From the NCBI GenBank assembly GCA_007644065.1, contig VJWN01000043.1, positions 1-42,582 on the forward strand: a stretch of DNA of 42,582 bases, in the 5' to 3' direction. Numbering within the stretch: position 1 is the first letter of the stretch; the number at the start of each line of letters is the position of its first letter. The notes under the pieces were generated by a model, which worked only from the letters and a program-made list of their open reading frames with translations, ran no database searches and had not been told where the DNA came from. Shown in pieces: positions 8,238-19,258 of the stretch. The DNA is from Margaritispora aquatica (taxonomy: Eukaryota; Ascomycota; Leotiomycetes; Helotiales; Discinellaceae). Position numbers and translations under genes: made by a program.

Positions 8238-10483
8238 CATTCTTCTTTAATAAGATAAACTTATTATATATCCCTTTCTCAAGAAAGGGATTAGACTATG
8301 TATTCATTTGTTATTATTTTAATATATATAATTTATAATGCAACGCTAAATAAAAAAGGGGGGGGGGGCGAGTATAATAAAACCATAAGACTAGAAAATG
8401 TGTGTGTAATATATATTACAGGGCATTAATATGATATAGCATAACTAAAAATATTAAAAAGATTCCAAAAGAAAAATACAACTATAATAAAGCACTTAAA
8501 ATTATGTTTATTGTTAATTAATATTTACTTATTTATTACTTACTCAACCTTTAACACCATATGCACCGTTAGGATTTTTAGAGTTTGTAATAGAGTATTG
8601 TACATTGGATTTAGCAATACCTCTTAACATTATGGTTGATCAACCTCTAAATGAGGAATCTATGTTTTTTAAACCTCCTTTTCATCTCATTTTAAATACT
8701 GATCTAGAGGCCGTAGCCCGTCTTGTTAATCTACCTTTAGCTTCAACTCTAATACCTCTCAAATTCATGTGTTTTAATTTATATAACACCCGATCTTCAA
8801 ATTCCCAGTTAACTCCTTCACTAATCTGTCGAGATTGTATTAGCTTATTTTCAACACCCAATAAGTTAATTGGTCTGGCAAAAAAATTAGATAAAACGTG
8901 AGTAGGAGTTAATTTGGTTGTATCATTAAGCATAGTACTAATAAGATTATTTCTAACCCTATTAACCAGGAATAGATTTCTGTTACGTATACCCATTCGT
9001 CTTTCTTTTATGTGACTTATAGGCTGTATTTTTATTTTACGTAAAGAAGACTTCAAAACTTTATAGAGTTTATTCTTTTTATTTCTTAGTTTTAAGGCTA
9101 CAGCTTGTGTAAATATGTCACTATTTAAATGCATTTTTCTCAAATTAACAATATTAAAAACTACATTTTTGTTATATATATCATTAACTAAACCATTTAA
9201 TTTTTCAAGATAATAATTTGTAAATTTTAACTTATAAGTCTTTAATAAATAAATATATCTAAATCATTCTCTTTTGTAATAAAACTCTATCCTATCTAAA
9301 TAAACACTATAATTAGGGTAAGTTAACACACTAAAGGTTTCAACTTTATCATTAAACATAGTATATTTTTCATGTTCTGTTAAGACATTTATTTCGACTA
9401 AACTATTCAAATCCTCATAATAAGCATTAATCTTAGTTAAGGTATTATTTAGTCTAGTTATGATAGATGTCATAAGTCTAAGGTATCAATAATAGTGATT
9501 AGGTAAAACTAAAAATTCGGATAGACTAAATATTCTATTATAAGTAGTTATTTTTTTTTTTGCTTGACTTCAAGTAATAGTTGCCTCTAATTTATTTCAA
9601 GGATGTATCAAACCTTGAGTAATTGCATTATAAGTATGAGATAAAACCATACCTTCTGTACTATATAGATAAAAAGTCAAAATAATTTGCTTATTAGTAT
9701 GTTTTAATTCACCTCTTCCTACAAAGACCCTTTTCGTAGACACTCGTCTAATTCTAACAGGTATCACTTTAGTTTGACGTTGACGTCCATATCTTTTTTT
9801 TTTTGTAGGCTTAGTTTTACTTATTAATAATTTAGGTTCAATAATTGAATTAAAATAAGCTTTTAATAAATCCATAAGACTTTTATCTGCACTAGGTAAT
9901 GATTTTATATAACTCTTATTATAAGCATAAACGCTATTAAATCATTCTTGAGCTCCAGGTGTAAAATGCCTACTGATACCTGTATCAGTCTTTATGTAAA
10001 CTAAAGGTTTAATCATAACCGACTGACTTTTTTTATTGAATAATAACGGTGTGTTATTATCTAAATTAGGTTGTAAAGTTTCTTTAATTTGGTTGTTTTT
10101 ATTGTGTTGATTATTCATGTATGTTTTGTTTATTATTCTTTAATTAGACATTGTATATACGTATAAAAAGGTCTTTTTTTTACCTTAAGCTTAACATATC
10201 TTTTAAAATAGTTAAGTCTATTTCATTAATACCTCAGGTATTAATAATTGTGCTATATAAAAATTATTATATATATGCAAATAAAACAAATGTGGGATTT
10301 ATAGTCGTTGAACGTCCTTACCAGATAAACGCAAATGAAAATTTATATTATTTATTCAAATGCATTAAGTAAGTTTCGCTACAAGTTTACTTACAAATAA
10401 GTAAGTTCTTCTTGTAATTAACCCTATTAAGAACAATACATTATAAGTAATTTATTATAATATATTGCGGGACAAACATATAT
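8238..10483 (-). other. Group I intron in rnl at the omega site, carrying rps3
   Basis: The 5' exon ends TAGGGAT and the 3' exon begins AACAGG, which is the classical ω insertion position in domain V. The P1 helix is visible: exon GGGAT pairs with intron GTCCC at 10473-10469, giving the expected U-G pair at the splice site, and the intron ends in G (8238). Near the 3' end a strong hairpin CCCTTTCTTGAGAAAGGG is a good P9 candidate. The intron is 2246 bp, of which 1590 bp is rps3; there is no LAGLIDADG or GIY-YIG gene. A G11 run lies at about 8358-8368. It is the only intron I find in the genome. Confidence 0.88.
8529..10118 (-). CDS. rps3: Ribosomal protein S3, encoded in the rnl intron
   Basis: Small-subunit ribosomal protein of the mitoribosome. 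The frame from ATG 10118 to TAA 8529 gives 529 residues and reads through several TGA (Trp) codons. The protein is basic; the middle has an RYGRQRQTKVIPVRIRR stretch and the C-terminal part has RGIRVEAKGRLTRRATASRS, which matches the conserved C-terminal region of S3, then a terminal GAYGVKGWVSNK. The start was chosen as the first ATG in the frame; a later Met near 9875 would lose about 80 residues. Its position inside the ω-site intron is the usual Pezizomycotina arrangement, so its mRNA must come from the rnl precursor or the spliced intron. Confidence 0.93.
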
Positions 10484-10823
10484 ATCCCTAGCGTAGCTTT
10501 TTCAAAAATCCAAGACCTTTCCTTTCTGCATCTTGTGATCATATGCCCCGCTTACGCGACTGATAGACGTGTAAGTCAAACAGTAAAGCAAGATTATGCC
10601 ATTAAACTTGACAAGTATTAATCATAATCATATTATTAGTGTAATAATACCCTAGCTCAAATTATTATAAAATAAGCATCTAATAATATAACTATAAGCC
10701 ATTAGCAAGACCGTATGATTATATATGGTATTGCTTAATGGTTTAATTACAACTATTAACCATATAGTTAAAATCTTACTTGGATAAAATTTATTAGTTC
10801 TAACTCAATAGATATATAGCTGG

Positions 10824-10860
10824 ATTGGTTATAGCTTAATAAAGTTAAGCTATAACCAAT
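10824..10860. other. Perfect 16-bp hairpin in an rnl expansion segment
   Basis: The arms ATTGGTTATAGCTTAA and its exact complement enclose a 5-base loop. A second perfect AT-rich hairpin (12-bp arms, 4-base loop) follows at 10876-10903. Both lie in a variable part of rnl and are probably rRNA stems. Confidence 0.75.
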
Positions 10861-13248
10861 AACAAACTAAAAAAAGATTAAATATACAATTATGTATATT
10901 TAATTGCCATAATCAAGTTATGACAATTTTACGAAATTAACTTTGGATACACCCAGGTACTTTTTATGGGATCTGTGCCCCGCATAAACTGCCTCCTAGC
11001 AATTGTCCCTTCTAATCTTTTTTAAGATAAGGAAGGTTAATGATCATATAGGACATCTCGCAATGCCTTTATACTCTCACGTAGGGTTTTAAGCTACCAA
11101 TATAATATTCTCCATAAAGATCTTTCACTTGTGCGAACACTACCTTATATAACTAAAATGTCCAATATCATATTCAATAACTAGCAACAGTAAAGCTGCA
11201 TAGGGTCTTCTCGTCTAACTAGAGGTAAACTGTATCTGCACAGTTATTCCAATTTCACTGAGCCAATCATTGAGACAGCTGTTGCATCGTTAAATCATTC
11301 ATGCAAGACCGCATTTAACGGCCAAGGTATTCCGCTACCTTAGGACCCTCATAGGTAAGGCCGCCATTGATCGGGGTTTCCTTCAAAACCAAGTCTATAT
11401 TAGTCAACTTAGAAAATCCGTTAACCAGCCGACATCGGGCAGAAATCACACTCAATACTTTGATTTATTATCTTACTGCAGAGTGCTTTGTTTTAATTAA
11501 ACAGTCGTACAACACTATTCCATGCTTCCTATTCTTTACCTAATATTAATTAGGAGGAATGGCTCTCCTTATCCCGAAGTTACGGTAGTTAGTTTGCCGA
11601 GTTCCTTAATGATTGTTCACTCAAACGCCTTCGTATTCTCTACTAGCTTACTTGTGGTAGTTTCTAGGTACGGTGTTTGTTAACAATTAGCCCATCATCT
11701 GTTTAGTTTATTTGGGCTAGCGTGACAAGAACTCTTGTCTACGTTTAGTTAACTAACTATTGTTTTTCCAGAACCTTCTTCACTTTTAAAGAAGGTCGTT
11801 ACTTTGTAGTTCAGATTTTCTCATCGTTTAATCCTTTAGGTTGGTAAACTTAGAGGCCGTTACTTTATAAAAACCATAAGCTTTAGGCGAGGATTTCTCC
11901 TTTTTCGTTACTCATGTCAGCATTCTCACTTGGGTTATCTTTAATGTATTAAGTTTTAGAGGTTACTCTAAAAAAAAATAATTCAATAGTTATTCTTAAA
12001 AAGAATAAGTCTCAGATTTACCCAACGTTCTGCTACCCCATTAAATATAATAATATAAATTATTGATAAATATGGACAAGGTGTCGGTATATTGTTTAGA
12101 TCCGTTAAATCTTCGGTGCAACTATCAATATAAAACTTAATTTACTAAACTAGTGCTCTGTTACGAGATCTTCAAAAAATGGACCGCTTCTAAGCCTATT
12201 TCCTAGTCGTATTGGATAGGAACATCCTTAATTTCACTTAACAATAATTTTGGAACCTTAACGCTTGTTCTGGGCTGTTTCCCTTTAGACATACAACCTT
12301 ATCGTACTATGTCCGATTATTCAAGATTCATCATTGCCCTTCCGAGTGCGAATACTCACCGATAAAATCTTCACGATTGCCCGATATATGCCAAATTATC
12401 CTTTATAGAGTAATAAAACTCCATAAAAGATAAAGTTGCCTGAGATCACAGTTCTGTACCTGCTATGATGTAACTTGAATTACCTACTTATATAGGTTTC
12501 GCAGAAAACCAGCTATCCTAGTCAGTTTTGTCTTTCACTAGCTTACCACAGTTCTTCGGATATCTTTACAACGATAACCCGTTCGGGCTTTTATAACCCT
12601 GACTGTAGTAAGATCACCAGGCTTCGGGTCTAATGTTAGATACTTAATCATTATTTCATAATTGGTTTATCTAGGCATTTCTGCTCGCATCTAATATTAA
12701 CTCGCTGACCCATTATGCAAAAGGTACGCTCTGACTTTTTATTTAAAATTCATTCGAGCTGCTTATAAAACTACTATTTCAAACCTTTCCTTCACAGTAC
12801 TATACGCTATTGCTTATATATTATATTTAGCCTTAGAGGAAGGTTCCCCTTTATATTCAAACAGGTTTTGCCCATTTTACTTATTTAAACTATCAGTGGC
12901 AACATGTAACATAATACATACATGTACTATATTACATGAATATCCTGATATAGGCTGTTCTACTTTCATTCACACTAATAATAGAATCTCGTTTGATTTA
13001 TTTTCCTGAAGTTACTAAGATATTTCAATTCACTTCGTTTATTATTGAATTTCTCCTAGAGTTCATGTGTTAAATTACTATTTAGACACAATTTAGGTCT
13101 GTCTTTTATAAGCCCTCTTTAATATATAGCCAGGTATCCATAATAGTCTCTTTATATACTTCCCTTTTACTTTGTATAACAAAGCAATAGAAATCCTTAC
13201 TAAATATCTGTGCACATTACTAAAGGCTTAGTATAAACCGTACGTAAA

Positions 13249-13321
13249 TCGGATTATTATGATTCGAACATAACAAGTCCTCAACCCAAATGAGGCGCCT
13301 AACCAACCTGGCTCTAATCCG
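13249..13321 (-). tRNA. trnP: tRNA-Pro (TGG)
   Basis: Acceptor CGGATTA/TAATCCG, D-stem GCC/GGC, anticodon stem CCTCA/TGAGG with loop TTTGGGT (TGG). It is immediately upstream of rnl. Confidence 0.95.
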
Positions 13322-13373
13322 ATATATTTGTTTTGCTTTCCTGTAAAAAAAATAAGGTTTATAACTTACCTTT

Positions 13374-13459
13374 CAGAGAGTATAGGATTTGAACCCATGA
13401 AAATTTTTAGTTTTAACTAGTTTCAAGCTAGTCGCCTTAAACCGCTCAGCCAACTCTCT
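13374..13459 (-). tRNA. trnS: tRNA-Ser (TGA)
   Basis: Acceptor AGAGAGT/ACTCTCT, anticodon stem ACTAG/CTAGT with loop CTTGAAA (TGA), long variable arm, discriminator G. Confidence 0.95.
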
Positions 13460-13481
13460 TATAAAGATATATATTAAAGAA

Positions 13482-13553
13482 TGATTCCTCAGAGACTTGA
13501 ACTCTAAACACATCCTTATCAAGAATACGCTTTACCAATTAAGCTAAGGAACC
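13482..13553 (-). tRNA. trnI: tRNA-Ile (GAT)
   Basis: Acceptor GGTTCCT/AGGAATC, anticodon stem TATTC/GGATG with wobble pairs, loop TTGATAA (GAT). Confidence 0.93.
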
Positions 13554-13617
13554 TTTAAATTTTAGGCTTTACATTTATATCCCTAAGCCTACCTGTTTAT
13601 AATATTCTATTAACCTT

Positions 13618-13688
13618 CAAGAGCACTCAGATTTGAACTGAGAATGGGAAGGTTGAAGCTTCAAGTTTTGCCATTAAACTATGCTCTT
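13618..13688 (-). tRNA. trnW: tRNA-Trp (TCA)
   Basis: Acceptor AAGAGCA/TGCTCTT, loop CTTCAAC with anticodon TCA, discriminator G. This tRNA can read both TGA and TGG and is direct evidence for genetic code 4. Confidence 0.95.
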
Positions 13689-13724
13689 AAGCCAAATTAA
13701 CATAACACTATGATTATATATTAG

Positions 13725-13804
13725 CGGAAAAGAGATGATTCGAACATCCACGTGCATAACACAATATTTAGCAAATATCTCGCTTTACCCATAGCAACTT
13801 TTCC
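13725..13804 (-). tRNA. trnS: tRNA-Ser (GCT)
   Basis: Acceptor GGAAAAG/CTTTTCC, anticodon stem GATAT/ATATT with loop TTGCTAA (GCT), extra variable arm, discriminator G. Confidence 0.93.
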
Positions 13805-13836
13805 TTTATTACATACATAATAATTAAAAAAGTACA

Positions 13837-13909
13837 CGGGTCGTACCGGATTCGAACCGATATCGTCTTTCGTGACAAGAAAGTTTTTTACCAATTAAAA
13901 TACCGACCC
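13837..13909 (-). tRNA. trnD: tRNA-Asp (GTC)
   Basis: Acceptor GGGTCGG/ACGACCC with one inner mismatch, anticodon stem CTTTC/GAAAG with loop TTGTCAC (GTC), T-arm ATCGG/CCGGT. Confidence 0.94.
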
Positions 13910-13922
13910 TTATTTATTATAT

Positions 13923-13993
13923 TACGGCCAGCCGAATTCGAATCGACACAAATCGTTTGGAAGACGAAAGGTCTACCATTAACCTATGGCCGT
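13923..13993 (-). tRNA. trnG: tRNA-Gly (TCC)
   Basis: Acceptor ACGGCCA/TGGCCGT, anticodon stem TCGT/ACGA with loop CTTCCAA (TCC). Confidence 0.94.
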
Positions 13994-14062
13994 ATTATTA
14001 CATACTAATAATACAATTATTATTAAAATATATTGGTATTGATTAAATGCAAGTATATAATT

Positions 14063-14134
14063 TAAGACCTATGGGGTTCGAACCCATATAACAAAGATTA
14101 AAAGTCTCGTATTTTACCATTAAACTAAGGTCTC
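14063..14134 (-). tRNA. trnK: tRNA-Lys (TTT)
   Basis: Acceptor GAGACCT/AGGTCTT, loop CTTTTAA with anticodon TTT, T-arm ATGGG/CCCAT. It opens the K-G-D-S-W-I-S-P block. A long (AT)n run lies just beyond it at about 14147-14170. Confidence 0.92.
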
Positions 14135-14313
14135 TTTTGTAAATTGATATATATATATATATATATATATTATACTATCTAAGTATTGTATGTAATATAC
14201 AATGATTTACTATAACTTTATATAAACATACTATTGGAAGTCTATAAATATTATTTATATTTATAAGTATAAAGTTGTTAATTAAGTTATTTACCCCCTA
14301 AAAACTAAATAAA

Positions 14314-15123
14314 TTAAGAACCTCAGTAGTAAATAGATATAAATAAAAATAATCATACAACATCAACAAAATGTCAATATAAAATACTAGATTCTAAACC
14401 TAAATGATGATTTTCTGTTGAGTGGTAGGCCAATACACGTCATAAACCCACAGCTATAAAAGCCGTACCTATCATAACGTGTAACCCGTGAAATCCTGTT
14501 CCAAAATAGAAACATGATCCAAATGCACCGTCACTTATAGTAAATGATGACACACTATATTCTACACCCTGGAAACCTGTAAAGATAAGGGCTAAGAACA
14601 CTGTGGCTACTAAACCATATAAAGTACCACTCCTGTTACCTTGTATTAAGGAGTGATGAGCGTATGTAACTGTTACACCTGATGATAATAATATAACTGT
14701 ATTAAGTAAAGGTAATTCAAAGGGGTTAATTGCTTCTATACCCATAGGTGGTCATTGGGCTCCCAGTTCCACCGTAGGTGATAAAGCACTATGGAAAAAG
14801 GCTCAAAAGATAGCTAAGAAGAATAATGCTTCAGATACTATAAATAAGGCCACACCCATGTTTAATCCCCTTTGTACAGCTAATGTATGATTACCTAAGT
14901 AAGTCCCTTCACTTATAACATCTCGTCATCATAACGACATAGATAAAATAAGTGTTACAAAAGCAGACATTAAAAATGTACCTGAATTACTAAAGGAGTG
15001 CATTGTTAATACTCCACTAGTAGTTAAAGTTAATAATGCTATACATGTGAATATCGGTCAAGGTGAAGGTGAAACTAAATGAAAAGGGTGAGCCTGGAAA
15101 CCACTTCTATTTAAATTAGTCAT
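14314..15123 (-). CDS. cox3: Cytochrome c oxidase subunit 3
   Basis: Integral membrane subunit of complex IV. ATG 15123 to TAA 14314, 269 residues, normal length. It begins [20 protein letters not shown] and includes [16 protein letters not shown] and the C-terminal [20 protein letters not shown], all conserved COX3 segments with the His residues of the last helices. TGA codes Trp at several places and no intron interrupts the gene. It stands between trnV and the tRNA block before rnl. Confidence 0.98.
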
Positions 15124-15311
15124 AAACACTATATAAATACACAGCAAATTATAGTAATGCTTCCAGCATATCTTTGAGGCAATTATTATATATAAATATA
15201 TTTAAAACAGAATAACGGTTAGCCATTTATATATAAAAACATCGTTAAAAAAATGGCTAACCTATGCATCATAATCCTATGAGGAAAATATAATGTAGAT
15301 AACTTATCCTT

Positions 15312-15383
15312 TAAGGAATAGGTGATTTGAACACCTAACCTACCGTGTGTAAAACGGTTGCTCTACCGTTGAGCTAATTCCCT
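15312..15383 (-). tRNA. trnV: tRNA-Val (TAC), first gene
   Basis: Acceptor AGGGAAT/ATTCCTT, anticodon stem ACCGT/ACGGT fully paired around loop TTTACAC (TAC), T-arm AGGTG/CACCT. A second, less well paired copy is at 31557-31628; this one is likely the functional gene. Confidence 0.95.
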
Positions 15384-15565
15384 GGACACATGCATACATA
15401 TTGTAAATATAAATATATATATTATATATATTTGTGTATTATATAAATATGTATGTATATAAATTAACACTCATAGGACAGATTAAAAAATAATATATAC
15501 TTAGCATCGTTTATATGGCTAACCTTACAAGGATTTGCATACAAAACATGCTGAATTATAATTTA

Positions 15566-16240
15566 TTAGTTTTTTTGTTTTATTGTTATAACTATAGCAC
15601 CTACCATTGCTAATAATAAGATAATCGACGTTAATATTAGTCATATACTGTAGCTAGTATACATAATATTACCTATACCGCTAATATGACTAGTTTCCGC
15701 TAAATTACCATCTCATATTTTACTTGTTACAAATAATATTTCACCGTTATCTAAGTCAGTACTATTTAATTTAAAAAATTTAAAGAAATAATCACTATAA
15801 TTATTGTATCATATATCATTAAGTGTATTGTTTAAATCAACAGTGTAACTATTGAAGGAAGCAATACTGTAAGGTAATATTTGATAGACGACATAGTTGA
15901 AGGAGATAGTAATAAAAATTGCTAATGGTACACTATTGCTTGTATTGCTCATTAATTCACTTATTCTAACGTTAATTAACATTAAAATAAAAAGAAATAA
16001 AATAGACACCGCACCTACGTAAACTAATAAATAGGCAAGACCTATAAAGTTTAAACCTAATATCATAAGATAACTAGCTATACTTAAAAATAAACCAATT
16101 AAAAATAATACTGACACTATGGGATTTTTACTAGTAATAACCAGTATACCACATAAGATAGCCAGAAGAGATAGTATATCTAAAAACTCTGCTGTATAAC
16201 CGTTAGTGAAAGTCTCGTTTAAAATAAATAAACTGTTCAT
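15566..16240 (-). CDS. nad6: NADH dehydrogenase subunit 6
   Basis: Membrane subunit of complex I. ATG 16240 to TAA 15566, 224 residues. The conserved family region is GLAYLLVYVGAVSILFLFILML; five hydrophobic segments are seen, the last ending AMVGAIVITIKQKN. The less conserved middle (about residues 140-195) is polar. TGA is Trp. Confidence 0.95.
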
Positions 16241-16367
16241 AAAAGCATGAGAATTAACCTCGCTATTCTAAAAATAAATTTATAATGACTACCATAAATA
16301 AAGTATAATATATAAAAATACCTACTTACTTTTATGATGAGGAGAAGTAGTCAAAATGTAAAAGTTA

Positions 16368-16438
16368 AGACGTGTACAGGAATTGAACTTGTATCCTTGT
16401 GGCCGAAACACAACGCTTTACCATTAAACTAACACGCC
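16368..16438 (-). tRNA. trnR: tRNA-Arg (TCG)
   Basis: Acceptor GGCGTGT/ACACGTC, anticodon stem TTGTG/CACAA with loop TTTCGGC (TCG), reading CGN codons. It is unrelated in sequence to the two other Arg tRNAs. Confidence 0.93.
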
Positions 16439-16458
16439 TATAAAAACTTTTTAAACCT

Positions 16459-16529
16459 AGCCCTCAAGATGAATTGAACATCTATCAGAATATTAACAGT
16501 ATTCTGCTCTACCATTGAGCTATAAAGGC
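16459..16529 (-). tRNA. trnN: tRNA-Asn (GTT)
   Basis: Acceptor GCCTTTA/TGAGGGC, anticodon stem GAATA/TATTC with loop CTGTTAA (GTT), T-arm AGATG/CATCT. Confidence 0.94.
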
Positions 16530-16559
16530 TCAAAGCATGCTTTTACATGTAAGTACCGT

Positions 16560-16645
16560 TAGGAAGAAAAGGACTTGAACCTTCGACAGCACATTGCTAT
16601 TGAGTTTACAGCTCAACCCGCCATACCAACAAACGGAACCTTCCT
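16560..16645 (-). tRNA. trnY: tRNA-Tyr (GTA)
   Basis: Acceptor AGGAAGG/TCTTCCT, anticodon stem TTGAG/CTCAA with loop CTGTAAA (GTA), and a long variable arm as in class II tRNA-Tyr; 86 nt. Confidence 0.95.
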
Positions 16646-16734
16646 TTCTATATACTACTTTGGGTATATATATTTATATTCTAAAGGGCTAAGCCTCTAG
16701 AACAAAAATATATATTTTATATTTATACTGTTCA

Positions 16735-18546
16735 AAATTAATGAATCCCGTGCAATTTCCACTACACGAACCGTATTTCGACTTAACACCCATCAAAGTC
16801 ACGCATACGAAAATCTTTCAGTTATATAACTAGAACTAATTATCTAGAGTAACAATAAAAACAAAAAGACTAAACTTATTGCACACACTTTTTTCGGCGC
16901 CTGACGAGTAGTTAGTACCTATCCGAGATTAAATTCACCGTGACGTGGTGATTCACGATTACTAGTAATTCCTTATTCATGTAGTCGAATTTCAGACTAC
17001 AATCCTTGTTTTATCCTACTTTATTAGATTAGCTCAAATTCACATTTTTGCATCATTTTGTATAGGAATATGTGGCACGTCTATCGCCCACAACATTAAG
17101 GCCATGATGACTTGTCTTGGCCCCTGTTAACATATCCGTTATAAAGGTGGTCTGCTTTATTTATAATTTTCGCAAATAAAGCAAGGGTTTCCGTTAATTT
17201 AATGGAATTAACCAATATCTCGCGACATTAACTGAAGACAGCCGTGCAACGCTTGTAATATATTAAAAAAAATACAAATATATGAAAACATACATATATT
17301 TTATACCCCTAAATATAATATTCAAGTTGTGGTAAGGTTTTTCGCGTACTTACGAATTAAATAACATACTTCACTACTGGTTTCAGAAACGGTCTAATGA
17401 TTTCAGTTCCTGCGTTGCCGCATTACTCTTGAGGTGAAATGCTTACACTTTCATTTATAGACCAAATAAACATCTAATCTATGGCATTCATCATTTTCTG
17501 CTTGGACTACTAGGGTATCTAATCCTGTTTGCTACCCAAGCCTTCGTCCCTCAACGTCAGTTATTAGATAAAAGGTTGCTTTCGCCCTAACCAGTCCTCA
17601 TGGTATCAAAGAATTTCAACTCTACTCCACAAATACTCACCTCCTCATATATAACTCTAGTATAACTGTATCCTGTTTAAGACTAATTACACCGTCTAGG
17701 TACCCTTTAAACCTACTAAAGATGAATAACACTAGTCTTCTACGTATTGCCGCGACTGCTGGCACGTAATTTGGTCAAGACATATAGATAGCATATAGTC
17801 ATAATCCGTCTTCCCATCTAGAACTTTATGCGACTAAATCGCTGCTACACTAGTCCACTGAATGTTAAATTCATTATACCCTTTATTTTACAATAAAGGT
17901 GTACGTGACAATTAATCGACAGGAAGCCGCTACTAAAAAAACCTGTCGACGAGTCTATGCATCAATACATGACAATGGTTATAAACCATACTTATACCAT
18001 AGTTTAGACTCTTGTATATACTCATTTCAAGGTTTCCCCCTCGAAAGGCATACTCTGGACATATATAGGGTATTTTTTTTATAGTTTTGGGTATTTTTTA
18101 TAGTTTTTTATATTTTATATATATATGCCCGCCCGTGTAACTAGTTTAATAAATAAACTTATACGTTCCCCCAAGTTGCTGGTTCAGCCGTTAGGCTATT
18201 GACCAATATTCCCCACTGCTGTACTATACGTATTGGGGTTTTTTCAGACCCAATGTGATCGATCGACCTCTCAGCCTCGACTACGGAATTTAAGGCTAGT
18301 TAAACCATTACTTTAACTACTACCTATCCGAAACGTTGATTGTCTTCTTAAAGCGGAAATTAACTTCCTTTACAATATAAGGTATTTATAACCTTACTTT
18401 AAGGCGGCCAAAACATTATATACTCACCTGTACACCACTTCTAATGAAATATATGCTACCATATATTAAATTAAACGTTCGATTAGCATGTGTCAAGCAC
18501 TTGGACAGCGTTCATTCAGAGCCATCATCAAACTCGAATTATTGTG
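16735..18546 (-). rRNA. rns: Small subunit rRNA (rns)
   Basis: Ends are approximate. On the minus strand the gene opens with CGAGTTTGATGATGGCTCTG near 18535 (the GAGTTTGATCATGGC region of bacterial 16S), has the 530-loop motif GTGCCAGCAGTCGCGG near 17765, and ends with TTAAGTCGAAATACGG and the decoding-site helix near 16760. About 1.8 kb, slightly long because of AT-rich expansions near 17260-17330 and 18060-18130. It contains no intron that I can see. A 174-nt upstream sequence touching its 5' end is duplicated at 26568-26741. Confidence 0.94.
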
Positions 18547-18720
18547 TAAATTTTGGTTAAAATTTACAAAATTTTGTGAAATGGTAAGTGAAAGCCAAAT
18601 TTTATTTTGTAGTTATCACTATACCATTACTAAATGGTACACATTTTTTTTTTAGATCATATACTTTTAACATTATTTTTATACCGCTTAAATTTAAAAG
18701 ATTAAACCCGTATAATCCGG
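18547..18720 (-). repeat. rns 5' leader, copy A of a 174-nt direct repeat
   Basis: This stretch, from the mature 5' end of rns outward, recurs in the same orientation at 26568-26741 with roughly 90% identity by eye, including long identical runs such as GTGAAATGGTAAGTGAAAGC (plus strand). Its inner edge coincides with the start of rns, so it probably holds the rRNA promoter or processing site. Both copies contain TAAATTTTGG/AAATTTTG self-complementary blocks. Confidence 0.85.
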
Positions 18721-19086
18721 TAACCGTATAACATAATATATATCTTAATCGTGTGTTATGACATTACTTTGGATACCAATAAGCCGGATTCTGTAATAGT
18801 TATTAATCTATAATAAAGCTTAACATAGAGCTTGCAATTTAATTAAATTTTATTTACTATATGTATAAAAAACTTATACAAAACATTTAGTTATATTGTA
18901 TAACTTTATATTAATTAATATTTTCTGTAAAATACTCAAGTTTTTACTTAACATACTTTTTTATATGTTCATGTCTAACCTGCACCAGACTTTCCTTTAC
19001 CATCAAAGGTACTTATTCTATTGATATCACAAGTAAGCCCTAAAGTATATAAATATATTACATTACATTTTTAATTGTTAAGCCTA
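18721..19086. other. Spacer between the rns leader repeat and trnR(cct), no gene seen
   Basis: 366 bp, AT-rich. I see no gene or clear structure. Confidence 0.5.
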
Positions 19087-19157
19087 ATTCTTACCCAAGA
19101 CTCGAACTTGGACATAGATATCAGGAACATCTTGTTCTACCATTAAACTAATAAGAA
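19087..19157 (-). tRNA. trnR: tRNA-Arg-like (CCT), paralogue of trnR(tct)
   Basis: Acceptor TTCTTAT/GTAAGAA, anticodon stem AGATG/TATCT with loop TTCCTGA, so the anticodon is CCT (AGG codon). Most of its bases match the tRNA-Arg(TCT) at 24215-24285, including the T-arm CCAAG/CTTGG, so it looks like a duplicated copy with a changed anticodon. It may be a real AGG reader or a decaying copy; all stems still pair. Confidence 0.8.
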
Positions 19158-19258
19158 AGAACGGCTGATCGGCCTTAGTACCAATATGCTCCGATATCCA
19201 CCATGAAAAATCAGTTTATTTGATGTTATTTTAGCGCGTTGCCATCCATCTAGTTAAA

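Larger units (their letters stand above)
1..8881. repeat. Terminal redundancy, first copy (same as 33702-42582)
   Basis: Bases 1 onward match 33702 onward without a break to the end of the window, through protein genes, tRNAs, rnl and part of rps3. This is the overlap of a circular molecule assembled as a line; one turn is about 33,701 bp. Differences I could see are almost all single-base changes in homopolymers (A5/A4 near 145, T4/T3 at 376-379, G11/G10 at 737-747, T5/T6 near 954, G5/G6 near 1093, C6/C5 near 6262, G5/G4 near 8032, G11/G10 near 8358), plus one missing C near 699 and one substitution near 107. They cluster near the contig end, as expected for assembly error rather than two real copies. 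Confidence 0.95.
7450..13210 (-). rRNA. rnl: Large subunit rRNA (rnl), interrupted by one group I intron
   Basis: Ends are approximate. The 5' exon runs from about 13210 to 10484 and the 3' exon from 8237 to about 7450. Landmarks on the minus strand in order: a 5' motif ATGGATACCTGG near 13130; the domain IV motif GGTCCTAAGGTAGCG near 11340; the CATATGATC region near 10540 leading to GCTACGCTAGGGAT at the splice site; AACAGG opening the 3' exon; the TTTGGCACCTCGATGTCGG region near 8190; and the sarcin-ricin loop TACGAAAGGAG near 8028. Exons total about 3.5 kb, normal for a fungal mitochondrial LSU. Expansion segments include perfect hairpins at 10824-10860 and 10876-10903. tRNA genes flank it on both sides. 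Confidence 0.95.

Noticed and set aside
10949..10960. A 5' splice site of the rnl intron at about 10949
   Set aside because: The sequence GTACCTGGGTG looked like the domain V site, but the rnl exon clearly continues (CATATGATC region, then GCTACGCTAGGGAT) to 10484, where P1 pairing and the ω junction fit.
17899..18084. A plus-strand 61-residue ORF inside rns
   Set aside because: It overlaps an rRNA expansion on the opposite strand and shows no coding signature.
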